Assembly (NCBI RefSeq): GCF_014202905.1
Contig: NZ_JACHHY010000021.1
Location: 23,885-87,884 of the forward strand
Origin: Chitinivorax tropicus
GTDB taxonomy: Bacteria; Pseudomonadota; Gammaproteobacteria; Burkholderiales; SCOH01
Direction: 5' to 3'
Length of the DNA: 64,000 nt
Shown here: one piece after another, positions 39,421 to 48,918 of the stretch
Layout: each line of letters opens with the position of its first letter
How positions within the stretch are numbered: position 1 is the first letter of the stretch
Notes under the pieces: generated by a model
Seen by the model: only the letters and a program-made list of their open reading frames with translations
What the model was told of the DNA's origin: nothing
Database searches by the model: none
Position numbers and translations under genes: made by a program

Positions 39421-40346
39421 CGGGCCCGCGCTGCCAGCCGCTGGCAGAGGTAGGTCCAGACAAACACCGCAGCGGCATTGGCGGTGAGTGAGGCGTGGTC
39501 GTAAGGTGGGCAGACTTCGACACAATCCATGCCGACCAGGGGGAGATCGACCAGTGCCTCCAGCACGGACAAGACTTGATTGGTGGTCAAGCCGCCGGGC
39601 TCGGGGGTGCCAGTGCCGGGTGCGAAGGCTGGGTCGAGGCAGTCGATGTCCAGGGTGAGGTAGGTGGGTGGGTTGCCTGCGGCCAGAATGCGTTGGCGGA
39701 TGTCATCCAGCATCGGCGCCAGCTGGGTTTCGGATTCCTGGCCGCGCAGCGCACGGGCGGTATAGACACGCCCCCCAACCGCATTGACATGGTCGATGGC
39801 GGCTTTTTCACCCGCAGAGCGGATGCCGATCTGGATCGTGGCCGAGGGCACGACCAGCCCTTCCTGTAGCGCTTCGTAAGTCCAGGTGCCATGGCCGGAG
39901 GGCTCTCCGAAGTGATTCTGCCAAGTGTCACAATGCGCATCGAAATGGATCAACGCCAACGGCTGGCCGACATGTTGGCGATAGGCGCGCAGCAGGCTCA
40001 AGGTGATGGAATGATCTCCACCCAGCCATACCATATGGTATTGGTGCAGCAGGGGCAGGATCGCTTGCTGTAGCGCAGCGCGGGCATCGCTCAACGAGGT
40101 GTTGGGCGTGGAAAGGTCGCCCAGATCGGTCAGGTGATCCAGCGGCGATACCCCAAACCAGGGGTGGGTGCCATCACACAGCATCTGGCTGGCCTGGCGA
40201 ATGGCCTGTGGCCCAAAGCGGGCGCCAGGGCGATTGGTGACGGCACTGTCGAAGGGGATGCCCGCTATGGCGAAGGGTCTGCTGGCGTCTTGTAGTGGCG
40301 CCCCCATGAAGCCAGTGCGGTGCAGGTAGGGAAAGTCGAAATCCAT
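39417..40346 (-). CDS. speB: Agmatinase (ureohydrolase family)
   Basis: Mn-dependent ureohydrolase of 309 aa that would split agmatine into putrescine and urea. Metal ligands are visible in WLGGDHSITL, IHFDAHCDTW and LDIDCLDPAFAPGTGTPEPG. SGHGTW marks the substrate loop. Agmatinase is favoured over arginase because of the surrounding putrescine genes. Guanidinobutyrase is a realistic alternative, since that enzyme also yields GABA, the end product of this pathway. It overlaps puuB by 4 bases and is followed upstream by the aminotransferase gene after 81 bases. Confidence 0.85.
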
Positions 40347-40427
40347 GGATGATTGTGGTCGGTCAGTTGATCATGGACGGGGCCACTTGTCGTGGCACCG
40401 TCACTTGGGCCGATGGCCGACCCGCCA

Positions 40428-41807
40428 TTACATCATGCCCAGGTCCTTCGCGGTCAACGCCAGACAATGTTTGGCTTTGTCGACCAGCTCATCGATCTCG
40501 CTCCGTGTCATCACCAAGGGGGGCGATAGCAGCATGCGATCACCCGTTGCCCGCATGATCAGGTTGTTTTTGAAGCAGTAATCACGGCACTTCAGGCCGA
40601 TTTCGCCGCCATTGGCAAAGCGTTTGCGGCTGGCTTTGTCGGCAGTGAGCTGCATGCCCGCCACCAGGCCCTGACCTGCAATCTCCCCGACCAGCGGGTT
40701 GTCTGCCAGGGCTTGCCGCAGGCTTTGTTGGAAATAAGGCCCGGTGTCGGTCTTGACCTGAGCCACCACCCCACCATCACGCAAGATGCGCAGGTTGGCC
40801 ATGGCCACCGCTGCAGCGACCGGGTGGCCAGAGTAGGTCAGGCCGTGGTTGAAGTCGCCGCAGTCGATCAGGGGTTGAGCGATCCGCTTGTGGATGGCGA
40901 CAGCGCCCATGGGGATGTAACCCGAGGTCAGCCCTTTGGCCAAGGTCATGGTGTCTGGCTCGAAGCCAAAATGCTGATGGGCGAACCATTCACCAGTGCG
41001 GCCAAAACCACCGATCACCTCGTCCGCGCACAGCAGGACATCATATTGGCGACAGATGCGCTGGATCTCCGGCCAGTAGCTCTCCGGTGGGAAAATCACG
41101 CCACCCGCGCCCTGGAAAGGCTCGCCAATGAAGGCGGCAACATTGTCCGCGCCCAGTTCGAGGATCTTCTGTTCCAGCTCGGCGGCGCATTGGCGGCCAA
41201 ATGCTTCCGGTGTCAGAGTGCCCCCTTCACCAAACCAATAGGGCTGGTTGATATGGACGATATGCTCGACCTTGGAAGGCATCTGTTCGTGCATATAGTC
41301 CATGCCGCCCAAGGTGGCCCCTGCCATGGTCGAGCCGTGGTAGCCATTTTTACGCGAGATGACGTATTTCTTGCCTGGCTTGCCCATCGCCGCCCAGTAT
41401 TGGTAGACCACGCGCAACGTGGTGTCATTGCCTTCTGAGCCAGAGTTACAGTAGAAAAAATGCTCGAAGCCCGGTGGCGCGATTTCCGACAGCAGTTTCG
41501 ACAACTCGATGATCGGCGGGTGGGTGGTTTTGAAAAAGGTATTGTAATAAGGCAGCTCCAGCATCTGCCGATACGCGGCATCGGCCAGCTCCTGCCGGCC
41601 ATAGCCGACATTCACACACCACAGGCCCGCCATGCCATCAATGATCTTGTTGCCATCCGAGTCCCACAGGTAGACACCCTGCGCACGGGTGATGACGCGG
41701 CTGCCCAATCGATTGAGCGCACCCATGTCGGAAAAAGGGTGGATATGGTGGGCGGCATCCAGTTGCTGCCATTCAGAAGTGGTGCGTTGGGCAATGGGAT
41801 GGGTCAT
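40428..41807 (-). CDS. spuC: Putrescine aminotransferase (SpuC-like, class III)
   Basis: PLP-dependent class III omega-aminotransferase of 459 aa. The PLP-Lys is in MTLAKGLTSGYIPMGAV (about 290) and the cofactor Asp in LLCADEVIGGFGRTG. YCNSGSEGNDTTLR and GLTYSGHPVAAAVA are also conserved. It most resembles the Pseudomonas putrescine:pyruvate enzyme SpuC, giving 4-aminobutanal and alanine. A role as GABA aminotransferase is possible. The ATG at 41807 has GGAGAATAG upstream. Together with ald at the start of the cluster it could form an alanine/pyruvate recycling pair. Confidence 0.85.
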   Translation of the reverse strand: MTHPIAQRTTSEWQQLDAAHHIHPFSDMGALNRLGSRVITRAQGVYLWDSDGNKIIDGMAGLWCVNVGYGRQELADAAYRQMLELPYYNTFFKTTHPPIIELSKLLSEIAPPGFEHFFYCNSGSEGNDTTLRVVYQYWAAMGKPGKKYVISRKNGYHGSTMAGATLGGMDYMHEQMPSKVEHIVHINQPYWFGEGGTLTPEAFGRQCAAELEQKILELGADNVAAFIGEPFQGAGGVIFPPESYWPEIQRICRQYDVLLCADEVIGGFGRTGEWFAHQHFGFEPDTMTLAKGLTSGYIPMGAVAIHKRIAQPLIDCGDFNHGLTYSGHPVAAAVAMANLRILRDGGVVAQVKTDTGPYFQQSLRQALADNPLVGEIAGQGLVAGMQLTADKASRKRFANGGEIGLKCRDYCFKNNLIMRATGDRMLLSPPLVMTRSEIDELVDKAKHCLALTAKDLGMM

Positions 41808-41878
41808 GACACTATTCTCCACAACAGCCGGCCCATGACGGGTCGGCTTGATTTCAAGACAAAACCGGGACGGCCTGA

Positions 41879-43213
41879 TCACACATGCAGCAGCAGGTGC
41901 TTACGTTCCCATGAGCTGATCACCCGGAAATAGGTGTCGAACTCCTTTTCCTTCACCGAGCAATAAGCGTGCACGAACGATTCGCCCAGCACCTTGCCGA
42001 TGTCTTTGCTGTCACGCATGACTTCAACAGCATCTTCCAGGTGGCGGGGCAGCTCGTAATCCAGATCATAGGCGCTGGTGCTCATCGGGGGCTTGGGGCG
42101 CAGGCCCTGCACCATGCCCAGATAGCCGCAGGCCAGGGTGGCGGCCATGGCGAGGTAGGGGTTGACATCGACCCCGGCCACGCGGTTTTCGACGCGCCGG
42201 CTGTCGGGGCTGCTATTGGGCACCCGCATGCCAACCGTGCGGTTGTCGTAGCCCCATTGCAAATTGATGGGGGCGGCGGTGTGGCGGCTCAGGCGGCGGT
42301 AGGAGTTCACATACGGCGCCATGATCGGCATCACCGCAGGCATATAGGTTTGCAGGCCGGCAACGTAGGACAGGAACAGATCGGATGGGCTGCCGTCGGC
42401 ATTCGAGAACACGTTCTGGCCGGTCTGCGCGTCCACCACGCTCTGGTGCACATGCATGGCGCTGCCCGGCTCATCTTGCATCGGTTTGGCCATGAACGTG
42501 GCGTAGATGTTGTGGCGAAAGGCTGTTTCCCGAACCACCCGCTTGAACAAGAACACCCGATCGGCCAGATCCAGCGCATCCCCATGCAGGAAGTTGATTT
42601 CCATCTGCGCCGCACCCACTTCATGGATCAAGGTGTCGATGTCAAGCTGCATGGCATCGCAATAGTCGTACACGTCCTCAAAGAATGGGTCGAATTCGTT
42701 GACCGCATCGATGCTGTAGGACTGGCGCCCTGTCTCGGGGCGGCCTGTGCGCCCGATCGGGGGGCGCAGTGGCTCATTGGGATCGGTGTTGCGCTCGATC
42801 AGGTAGAACTCCAGCTCCGGCGCCACGACTGGCTTCCAGCCGCGTTGGCCAAACAGATCGATCATGCGGCGCAGGACGTGGCGTGGCGAGATCTCCACCG
42901 GGGAGCCATCGAAATGGACACAATCATGGATCACCAACGCGGTCGGGTCCTCCGCCCAGGGGACCAGTGTCACCGTGCTGGCATCGGGCACGCACACCAT
43001 GTCGGGGTCGGTGGGGCCGGTGATACTGTCATCGTCAGGGTAGTCGCCAGTGACGGTCTGGATCAATACCGCGGTCGGCAGCCGCATCTTTTCGCCTGAG
43101 GAGAATTGGCTCTTGGGCAGGATTTTGCCTCGGGCGATGCCGGTCATGTCGGGAATGACACACTCGACTTCGGTGATGCGATGTTCTCGGAAGAATTCGT
43201 TGATGCTTTCCAT
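41879..43213 (-). CDS. puuA: Gamma-glutamylputrescine synthetase
   Basis: Glutamine-synthetase-like ligase of 444 aa that uses ATP to join glutamate to putrescine. The GS fold is visible: CVIPDMTGIARGKILPKS (N-terminal beta-grasp), ELEFYLIER and VGAAQMEINF with metal-binding Glu residues, MHVHQSVVD and NRVAGVDVNPYLAMAA. This is the PuuA/SpuI subfamily rather than true GlnA, as the regulatory adenylylation loop is absent and context is putrescine. It stands 71 bases before spuC and 165 bases after puuD. Confidence 0.92.
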   Translation of the reverse strand: MESINEFFREHRITEVECVIPDMTGIARGKILPKSQFSSGEKMRLPTAVLIQTVTGDYPDDDSITGPTDPDMVCVPDASTVTLVPWAEDPTALVIHDCVHFDGSPVEISPRHVLRRMIDLFGQRGWKPVVAPELEFYLIERNTDPNEPLRPPIGRTGRPETGRQSYSIDAVNEFDPFFEDVYDYCDAMQLDIDTLIHEVGAAQMEINFLHGDALDLADRVFLFKRVVRETAFRHNIYATFMAKPMQDEPGSAMHVHQSVVDAQTGQNVFSNADGSPSDLFLSYVAGLQTYMPAVMPIMAPYVNSYRRLSRHTAAPINLQWGYDNRTVGMRVPNSSPDSRRVENRVAGVDVNPYLAMAATLACGYLGMVQGLRPKPPMSTSAYDLDYELPRHLEDAVEVMRDSKDIGKVLGESFVHAYCSVKEKEFDTYFRVISSWERKHLLLHV

Positions 43214-43378
43214 GTTCGTGCTCTCTTATGGTCTGTCGTGTTGGTGCCTGCCACTGGTCACGGGCCGGGCTGATCCGGGCGCGGGCGTGCCTAGCCCTCA
43301 AGTCGGCTGGGCTTGATGGCCATCGGCGTAGGTGCTGCGGCGCCTGCAGGAAGTGCGGTGGTCTGAGTGGCAGCGACC

Positions 43379-44152
43379 CTACTCAGGGTTCATGGTCAGG
43401 CCGCGCTCGCGCTTGAATGTCCGGCAGGCCTCGCCAAAGGCCGCAAACAGCTTGACGGATACAGGATTGGCCTGATGCTTCCACTCCGGATGCCATTGGG
43501 TGGCCAATGCAAAATGCTTGGCGTCTGCCACGGAAAACGCTTCGACCAGGCCATCCGGCGCGATGGCTTCAGCCATCAGCCCAGTGCCAAGTCGATCCAC
43601 ACCCTGTTGGTGGATGGAATTCACCTGGAATTCGCTCAGCCCGGTCAGCCGTGCGATCAGCCCGCCTGCCACCACCGAAACCGGGTGCGCAGGGCCGTAT
43701 TGCACGTCCAGGTCGGCATCTTTGTCCTCACGGTGATCCAGCTTGCCTGGGGTTTCGTGGATCTTTTGCAACAGCGTGCCGCCAAAAGCGACATTCATCT
43801 CTTGAAAGCCACGGCAGATGCCGAAAACCGGCATGCCCAGCGCAATGGCCTGTCTGATCAGGGGGAGGGTGGTGTCATCACGATGCGGGTCAAGGCAGGT
43901 GTCCTCGTCCAGCGTGGGGCCTTGATAGTGCTTGGGGTGCACCATGGATGGGCTGCCGGTGAACAGCAACCCATCGACAAGGGATAAGGTCTGCGCCAAG
44001 CTTTGTCGATCGCCCAGTGATGGAATCAGGATGGCATAGGCATCGGCCCCGTCCACCACAGCGGTGATGTATTTCTCACCGATACAGTGGAACGGATGGA
44101 CACCTAGCATACGGCGATCGGCAGGTATGCCGACAACAGGCTTATCAGTCAT
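43379..44152 (-). CDS. puuD: Gamma-glutamyl-GABA hydrolase
   Basis: Class I glutamine-amidotransferase-like peptidase (C26 family) of 257 aa that releases GABA and glutamate in the last step of the glutamylated route. The nucleophilic Cys lies in PVFGICRGFQEMNVAFGG (about residue 114) and the catalytic His/Glu in LATQWHPEW (about 227). It starts MTDKPVVGIPADRRM. It follows ald by 39 bases on the same strand. Confidence 0.92.
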   Translation of the reverse strand: MTDKPVVGIPADRRMLGVHPFHCIGEKYITAVVDGADAYAILIPSLGDRQSLAQTLSLVDGLLFTGSPSMVHPKHYQGPTLDEDTCLDPHRDDTTLPLIRQAIALGMPVFGICRGFQEMNVAFGGTLLQKIHETPGKLDHREDKDADLDVQYGPAHPVSVVAGGLIARLTGLSEFQVNSIHQQGVDRLGTGLMAEAIAPDGLVEAFSVADAKHFALATQWHPEWKHQANPVSVKLFAAFGEACRTFKRERGLTMNPE

Positions 44153-44191
44153 AAGTCACGTTGGCGGGTTGCCCCGCCAGAAATCAACAGA

Positions 44192-45310
44192 TCAATCGTT
44201 CAATGCCGTCAAGGCTTGTACATAGGTATAGCCCAGATCGTTTGCCACGGCCTCGTAAGTCACCATGCCTTTGTATACGTTCAGGCCGTTGCGCAGATGC
44301 GCATCATCTTGCAATGCCCGCTTATATCCTTTATTGGCCAAGGCGACAGCAAAAGGCAAGGTGGCATTGGTCAACGCCATGGTCGAGGTGCGGGCGACGC
44401 CGCCTGGCATGTTGGCCACGCAATAGTGGGTGATGCCATCCACCACGTAGGTTGGGTTTTCATGCGTGGTGGCGCGCGAGGTCTCGAAGCACCCGCCCTG
44501 ATCGATGGCGACATCGACCAGCACCGAGCCGGGTTTCATCAGCTTCAGCATGCTCTGGCGAACGAGCTTGGGCGCGGCAGCACCGGGAATCAGCACTGCA
44601 CCGATGACTGCATCGGCCTGCCGGATTTCGTTTTCGATGGCATCTTGGGTGGAATAGAGAGTCTTGATACGGCCATCGAACAGATTGTCGATTTCCTTCA
44701 GGCGCGGCAGCGAGCGATCGAGAATCGCCACATCGGCACCCAGGCCCATCGCCATGCGCGCTGCATTCAGACCGACCACGCCGCCGCCGATGACCGTGAC
44801 ACGTCCTGGCGCAACGCCTGGCACGCCACCAAGCAGCACGCCAGATCCGCCTTGGGATTTTTCCAGGGCGCGGGCGGCGGCCTGGATCGACATGCGCCCT
44901 GCAACCTCGGACATCGGCGCCAACAAAGGCAATCCACCCCGATCATCGGTGACGGTTTCGTAAGCGATGGCAATACAACCGCTGTCGATCAGCCCTTTGG
45001 TCTGCTCAGGATCGGGTGCCAGGTGCAGGTAGGTGTAGAGAATCTGGCCGGGACGCAGCATGCGATATTCGACAGGCTGTGGCTCTTTGACTTTGATGAT
45101 CATGTCAGCCTTGGCAAATATCTCGCTTGCCTCGGTCACCATGGTGGCGCCGGCTGCAATGTATTGATCATCCGAAAAACCGATGGCGGTACCCGCCTGG
45201 TGCTGGACCAGCACGCGATGACCATGTTGGATCAGCTCTTTGACCCCCCCTGGTGTCAGGCCAACACGGTATTCATGATTCTTGATTTCCTTCGGTACGC
45301 CAATCAGCAT
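44192..45310 (-). CDS. ald: Alanine dehydrogenase
   Basis: NAD-dependent oxidative deamination of alanine to pyruvate (372 aa, hexameric family). The N-terminus [20 protein letters not shown], the substrate Lys in IIKVKEP, the Rossmann motif [20 protein letters not shown] (about 170-190) and [19 protein letters not shown] are characteristic. GGGAG lies upstream of the ATG at 45310. It is the first gene of the leftward polyamine set and faces puuR across a 362-base region. Linking it to SpuC-derived alanine is inference. Confidence 0.93.
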   Translation of the reverse strand: MLIGVPKEIKNHEYRVGLTPGGVKELIQHGHRVLVQHQAGTAIGFSDDQYIAAGATMVTEASEIFAKADMIIKVKEPQPVEYRMLRPGQILYTYLHLAPDPEQTKGLIDSGCIAIAYETVTDDRGGLPLLAPMSEVAGRMSIQAAARALEKSQGGSGVLLGGVPGVAPGRVTVIGGGVVGLNAARMAMGLGADVAILDRSLPRLKEIDNLFDGRIKTLYSTQDAIENEIRQADAVIGAVLIPGAAAPKLVRQSMLKLMKPGSVLVDVAIDQGGCFETSRATTHENPTYVVDGITHYCVANMPGGVARTSTMALTNATLPFAVALANKGYKRALQDDAHLRNGLNVYKGMVTYEAVANDLGYTYVQALTALND

Positions 45311-45417
45311 GTTAGAGATCTCCCTATATTGTGAAAACAGGCTGAACCCAGCCTGAGCCCTCAATCGGTGTCCTTCATGCATCTTGAACCGATTGTGGCC
45401 GGTTTGCTGCTCTGAAT

Positions 45418-45467
45418 GTCTAATATATTCAACATCCGGCTGCGTGGCTGTGTCAAATATATTTGAC
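45418..45467. promoter_or_regulatory. Pair of 16-bp operator-like sites near ald
   Basis: GTCTAATATATTCAAC at 45418-45433 and the perfect palindrome GTCAAATATATTTGAC at 45452-45467 lie about 110-160 bases upstream of ald. The A/T-rich core with GTC/GAC ends is unlike the flanking GC-rich DNA. Which regulator binds is not shown by sequence. Confidence 0.6.
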
Positions 45468-45557
45468 GTTGCATTGCACCAAATGGGGGCGTGGCGGATT
45501 GCTGCTGTGTGATGTTGATAGGTGAGGGCGCTATAAATTTGCTTTGCAGCGGGCTTT

Positions 45558-45598
45558 CAAAATGTTTACTATCACCGTAAAAAATATCAAACATTTTG
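45558..45598. repeat. 10-bp inverted repeat upstream of puuR
   Basis: CAAAATGTTT at 45558-45567 and its exact reverse complement AAACATTTTG at 45589-45598; centres are 31 bases apart, close to three helical turns. It lies 75-115 bases before the puuR start and could be an autoregulatory site. Confidence 0.55.
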
Positions 45599-45672
45599 CA
45601 GGTGCGATTGATACCGCTGCACGGCTTGCGCCGGTGCGGTGCCGATGGCATCTGAGTATCAGGAATCTACCC

Positions 45673-46227
45673 ATGTCTGTCGAAGTTGCCCAACGTCTGC
45701 GTCTGATCCGCGAACGATTTGGACTCTCGCAACGGGAGCTGGCCAAGCGTGCCGGGGTGACCAACAGTACGATTTCATTGATCGAGCAGAATCGGGTCAG
45801 TCCGTCGGTGTCGTCACTGAAAAAAGTGCTGGATGGTGTGCCAATGAGCTTGGCGGAGTTCTTCACATTTGATGTGGATGGGCCGGTTCGCCCCTCGCCA
45901 TTTTTCAGCAAAGAGCAGATGCCCAACATCGGCAGTGATCATGTTGCCTTTTTCCTGCTGGGCCATGGCTTGAAGGATCGCAAGATCACCATGCTGCGCG
46001 AGGTTTACGATGCCCATGCGGATACCGGCCATGATATGTTGAAACATGACGGGCAGGAGTGCGGCTTGGTGGTGAAAGGGCGCATCGAGCTGACGGTGGA
46101 TGGGCAGGTGCAGATTCTCAGCGAGGGCGACGGATTCTATTTCGACTCGCAATTGCCCCACCGTTTTCGTAACCCTGATCAGGAACCTTGTGAAATTGTC
46201 AGTGCCAATTCCTTACCCAGCTTTTGA
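45673..46227 (+). CDS. puuR: Putrescine-responsive repressor PuuR (XRE HTH plus cupin)
   Basis: Transcription factor of 184 aa, the same size as E. coli PuuR. The N-terminal XRE helix-turn-helix (about 8-62) has LRLIRERFGLSQRELAKRAG and TISLIEQNRVSPSVSSLKKV. The C-terminal cupin (about 105-180) has GHDMLKHDGQECGLVVKGRI and LPHRFRNPD, where putrescine would act as inducer. ATG at 45673 has AGGAA nine bases upstream; the frame is open to 45544 but that extension runs through the inverted repeats. It is divergent from ald and followed by puuC, so it likely controls both sides. Confidence 0.9.
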   Translation: MSVEVAQRLRLIRERFGLSQRELAKRAGVTNSTISLIEQNRVSPSVSSLKKVLDGVPMSLAEFFTFDVDGPVRPSPFFSKEQMPNIGSDHVAFFLLGHGLKDRKITMLREVYDAHADTGHDMLKHDGQECGLVVKGRIELTVDGQVQILSEGDGFYFDSQLPHRFRNPDQEPCEIVSANSLPSF

Positions 46228-46298
46228 ATGGTGGCCAGCCGGATATACAGCCTAGGCCGCGCCACACGCTGGTGCCTCAACCACAACAGGAGTCGCCT

Positions 46299-47798
46299 AT
46301 GCCTAGCAACAAAACATTGGCGGATTGGCAGCAGTTTGCAGCCAGTCTCAATATCGAAGGTCGTGCGTTCATTCAGGGGCAGTATGTGGCTGCCCGGTCC
46401 GGTCGGGCTTTTGATTGCATCAGCCCGATCGATGGCAAGGTATTGACTCAGGTCACCGATTGTGAAGAGATCGATGTCGATGCGGCGGTAGCCGCGGCCC
46501 GGCAAGCCTTCGAGAGCGGCGTGTGGTCGCAGGCCAATCCACGTAAGCGCAAGAAAGTGCTGTGTCGTTTTGCTGAGCTGATCCGCCAGCATGCCGATGA
46601 ATTGGCGGTGCTGGAGACCTTGGATGTCGGCAAGCCGATAGGGGACACCACATCTGTTGATATTCCAGGCGCGGCTTACTGCATCGAGTGGTATGGTGAG
46701 GCGATCGACAAGCTGGGTGGCGAGGTCGCTCCAGCTGATCAGCACTTGGTCGGGCTGGTGACGCGTGAGCCGATTGGTGTCGTGGCATGTATCGTGCCCT
46801 GGAATTTCCCGCTGCTGATGGCCTCATGGAAAATCGGGCCCGCCTTGGCTGCCGGCAATTCCGTCATTCTCAAGCCCTCCGAAAAGTCCCCATTGACTGC
46901 GATTCGCGTGGCGGAGCTGGCCAAGCAGGCCGGGGTGCCGGATGGCGTGTTCAATGTGCTGCCAGGCGGCGGGCAGGTGGGTAAGCTGTTGTCGCTGCAT
47001 ATGGATGTCGATTGCGTAGCGTTCACCGGCTCGACCCAGGTTGGTAAGCTGCTCATGCAGTATGCTGGGCAATCGAACCTGAAGCGGGTCTGGCTGGAGC
47101 TGGGTGGCAAGTCTCCCAATATCGTGATGCCGGATTGCCCGGATTTCGACCGGGCGGCCAGTGCGGCAGCCGGAGCCATTTTCTACAATATGGGCGAAAT
47201 GTGTACGGCGGGCTCGCGCTTGTTGGTGCATCGAGATATCAAGGAAGCTTTCATCGACAGGCTCTTGGAGAAGGCGCGTGCCTATCAGCCGGGGAATCCG
47301 CTGAATCCGGTGACGAGCATGGGTGCGATTGTCGATGACATCCAGCTTCAGCGGGTGCTGGGTTATATCGAGCTGGGTCGGGCCGAGGGCGCGAAGTTGT
47401 TGGCGGGTGGGCAGCAGGTCTTGCTGGACAGCGGCGGCTACTATATCGAGCCCACCGTTTTCGACGTTGATCGACCGGACATCCGGATCGCCAGAGAAGA
47501 GATCTTTGGGCCGGTGCTGTCGGTGGTGACGTTTGATACCTTGGATCAGGCGATAGCATTGGCCAATGATAGTGAATATGGCTTGGGCGCAGCTATCTGG
47601 AGCAGCAATCTGACCACGGCGCATGAGGCCGCCAGACGGTTGCGTGCTGGCACGGTCTGGGTCAATTGCTATGACGAAGGTGGTGATATGAACTTCCCAT
47701 TCGGTGGCTATAAGCAATCTGGCAATGGGCGGGATAAATCCCTGCATGCATTGGAAAAATACACCGAGTTGAAGTCAACGCTGATCCGCCTGCGTTAA
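46299..47798 (+). CDS. puuC: Gamma-glutamyl-gamma-aminobutyraldehyde dehydrogenase
   Basis: NAD(P)-dependent aldehyde dehydrogenase of 499 aa that oxidises the PuuB product (and possibly 4-aminobutanal). The catalytic Glu is in LELGGKSPNIVM (about 266) and the catalytic Cys in MGEMCTAGSRLLVH (about 301). The NAD-binding segment is VAFTGSTQVGKLL. CAGGAG lies about eight bases before the ATG at 46299. It forms a two-gene unit with puuR (71-base gap) and is followed by a clear terminator. Confidence 0.92.
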   Translation: MPSNKTLADWQQFAASLNIEGRAFIQGQYVAARSGRAFDCISPIDGKVLTQVTDCEEIDVDAAVAAARQAFESGVWSQANPRKRKKVLCRFAELIRQHADELAVLETLDVGKPIGDTTSVDIPGAAYCIEWYGEAIDKLGGEVAPADQHLVGLVTREPIGVVACIVPWNFPLLMASWKIGPALAAGNSVILKPSEKSPLTAIRVAELAKQAGVPDGVFNVLPGGGQVGKLLSLHMDVDCVAFTGSTQVGKLLMQYAGQSNLKRVWLELGGKSPNIVMPDCPDFDRAASAAAGAIFYNMGEMCTAGSRLLVHRDIKEAFIDRLLEKARAYQPGNPLNPVTSMGAIVDDIQLQRVLGYIELGRAEGAKLLAGGQQVLLDSGGYYIEPTVFDVDRPDIRIAREEIFGPVLSVVTFDTLDQAIALANDSEYGLGAAIWSSNLTTAHEAARRLRAGTVWVNCYDEGGDMNFPFGGYKQSGNGRDKSLHALEKYTELKSTLIRLR

Positions 47799-47821
47799 AC
47801 CATCCATTCTGCGCTTCCAAC

Positions 47822-47849
47822 AGCCGGCCCAGTGCCGGCTTTTCTTTTT
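47822..47849 (+). terminator. Rho-independent terminator after puuC
   Basis: AGCCGGC at 47822-47828 and GCCGGCT at 47834-47840 with a 5-base loop, followed by TTTCTTTTT. Confidence 0.9.
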
Positions 47850-48087
47850 GTCTTCCTGTCAATACATACGAAATGGACTATATTGCATTACGGAATTGGC
47901 TGGCATCGGGCAGGCAGACGAGAGACTGACCCCGGGGCGACTTGACTGAGGCAACGGGGCAGCATCAGCCACGCCAAGGTGTGGAGTTTGTAGCAGTTGC
48001 CATTCAGCGATTGGATGGAGTGCCCAGCAATTGCCCGACTGTTGAATGGCAAGGTGTTCGAGTATGCGACATTGGAATGGCGGTTTG

Positions 48088-48912
48088 ATGGTTGGCCTGT
48101 ATCGCTGGCTGGCAGGGCTTGGTTGGGCTGTGCTGGTGGCGCAGGGTATGGCTGTGGAGCAATTACATTGCCCCACGCCCATTTCCGTCGCTTTTTTCGA
48201 ATTCGGCAAGCAATATCGGACAGGGGAGGACGGCAAGGCGGTGGGCGTGGATAAGGATCTGATCGAAGAGGTGTCTCGCCGCAGTGGCTGCCAATTCGAA
48301 AGCCGGGTGCAATCGCGCGTGAGGATTTGGCGTGCCATGGAGGTGGGCTCTTTGGACATGACCCTGTCCAGCGCAGCGACACCAGAGCGGGAGCGGCTTG
48401 CCTGGTTCATTCCCTATATTGCGGACTACCTGAACTTCTTTATCCGAGCGGATCTGAATGAGCTGGACGGCCTGGCTGCATTCGAAGCCAATCCTGCTTT
48501 GCGGGTGGCGATTCTCAGAGGCGCCCGGTACTCGAAAGGCTATGATGATTTCGTTGACCGGTTGCGGCTGAAAGGGCGGGTGGAGGATCTGACCACCATG
48601 CAAGCGGGTTTTGCAAAATTCCGCGCTGGGCGTGTGCATGGTTTCATCGCTCCTGGCAGCGTAGGCAAGGAGCTGCTGCGCGAAGGCCAGCTGCAACATC
48701 AGTTCCTGCCCAAGCTATGGGACACGGAAGCAACCATCGTGGGGGCGATTGCGATGTCAAAGCAGCGGATGACTGAAACGCAATATCAACAGCTGTCTAC
48801 CATCATCAAAGCAATACGCCAGGATGGCACATTCCGTACCATCCTGCTTCGTCACAGTAACGAGAGCGTGGCCGCAAACAGTGAGATGCTGCTCAAACAG
48901 GCAGGCCGGTAA
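48088..48912 (+). CDS. Periplasmic solute-binding-like protein (family 3)
   Basis: Secreted protein of about 274 aa resembling amino-acid-binding proteins (SBP_bac_3). ATG at 48088 starts a signal peptide (GLYRWLAGLGWAVLVAQGMA); an ATG at 48046 would add 14 residues without improving it. The mature part shows GVDKDLIEEVSRRSGCQFE and GSLDMTLSSAATPERERLAW, a pattern of this fold. No permease or ATPase gene is adjacent, so it may feed a distant transporter or serve as a sensor-like protein. It converges with tssL and is separated from puuC by a terminator. Confidence 0.7.
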   Translation: MVGLYRWLAGLGWAVLVAQGMAVEQLHCPTPISVAFFEFGKQYRTGEDGKAVGVDKDLIEEVSRRSGCQFESRVQSRVRIWRAMEVGSLDMTLSSAATPERERLAWFIPYIADYLNFFIRADLNELDGLAAFEANPALRVAILRGARYSKGYDDFVDRLRLKGRVEDLTTMQAGFAKFRAGRVHGFIAPGSVGKELLREGQLQHQFLPKLWDTEATIVGAIAMSKQRMTETQYQQLSTIIKAIRQDGTFRTILLRHSNESVAANSEMLLKQAGR

Positions 48913-48918
48913 GCTCGG

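Larger units (their letters stand above)
45311..45672. promoter_or_regulatory. Divergent ald/puuR control region
   Basis: 362 bases holding promoters in both directions and several repeat motifs. Site 1 is a 16-bp perfect palindrome GTCAAATATATTTGAC (45452-45467). Site 2, GTCTAATATATTCAAC (45418-45433), matches it at 13 of 16 positions, with centres 34 bases apart. A separate inverted repeat lies at 45558-45598. The divergent PuuR gene makes PuuR the obvious candidate binder. Confidence 0.65.

Noticed and set aside
41969..43099. 376-codon plus-strand open frame opposite puuA (and a similar one opposite ald at 44216-45334)
   Set aside because: Both are antisense to intact enzymes, are rich in His/Gly/Arg and have no plausible start sites.
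45544..45672. N-terminal extension of puuR by 43 residues
   Set aside because: It would place coding sequence over an inverted repeat; ATG 45673 has AGGAA and gives the E. coli PuuR length.
47859..48410. 183-codon minus-strand frame at the solute-binding gene
   Set aside because: It is opposite the plus-strand signal peptide and binding domain and is Ser/Arg/Pro-rich as expected for a shadow frame.
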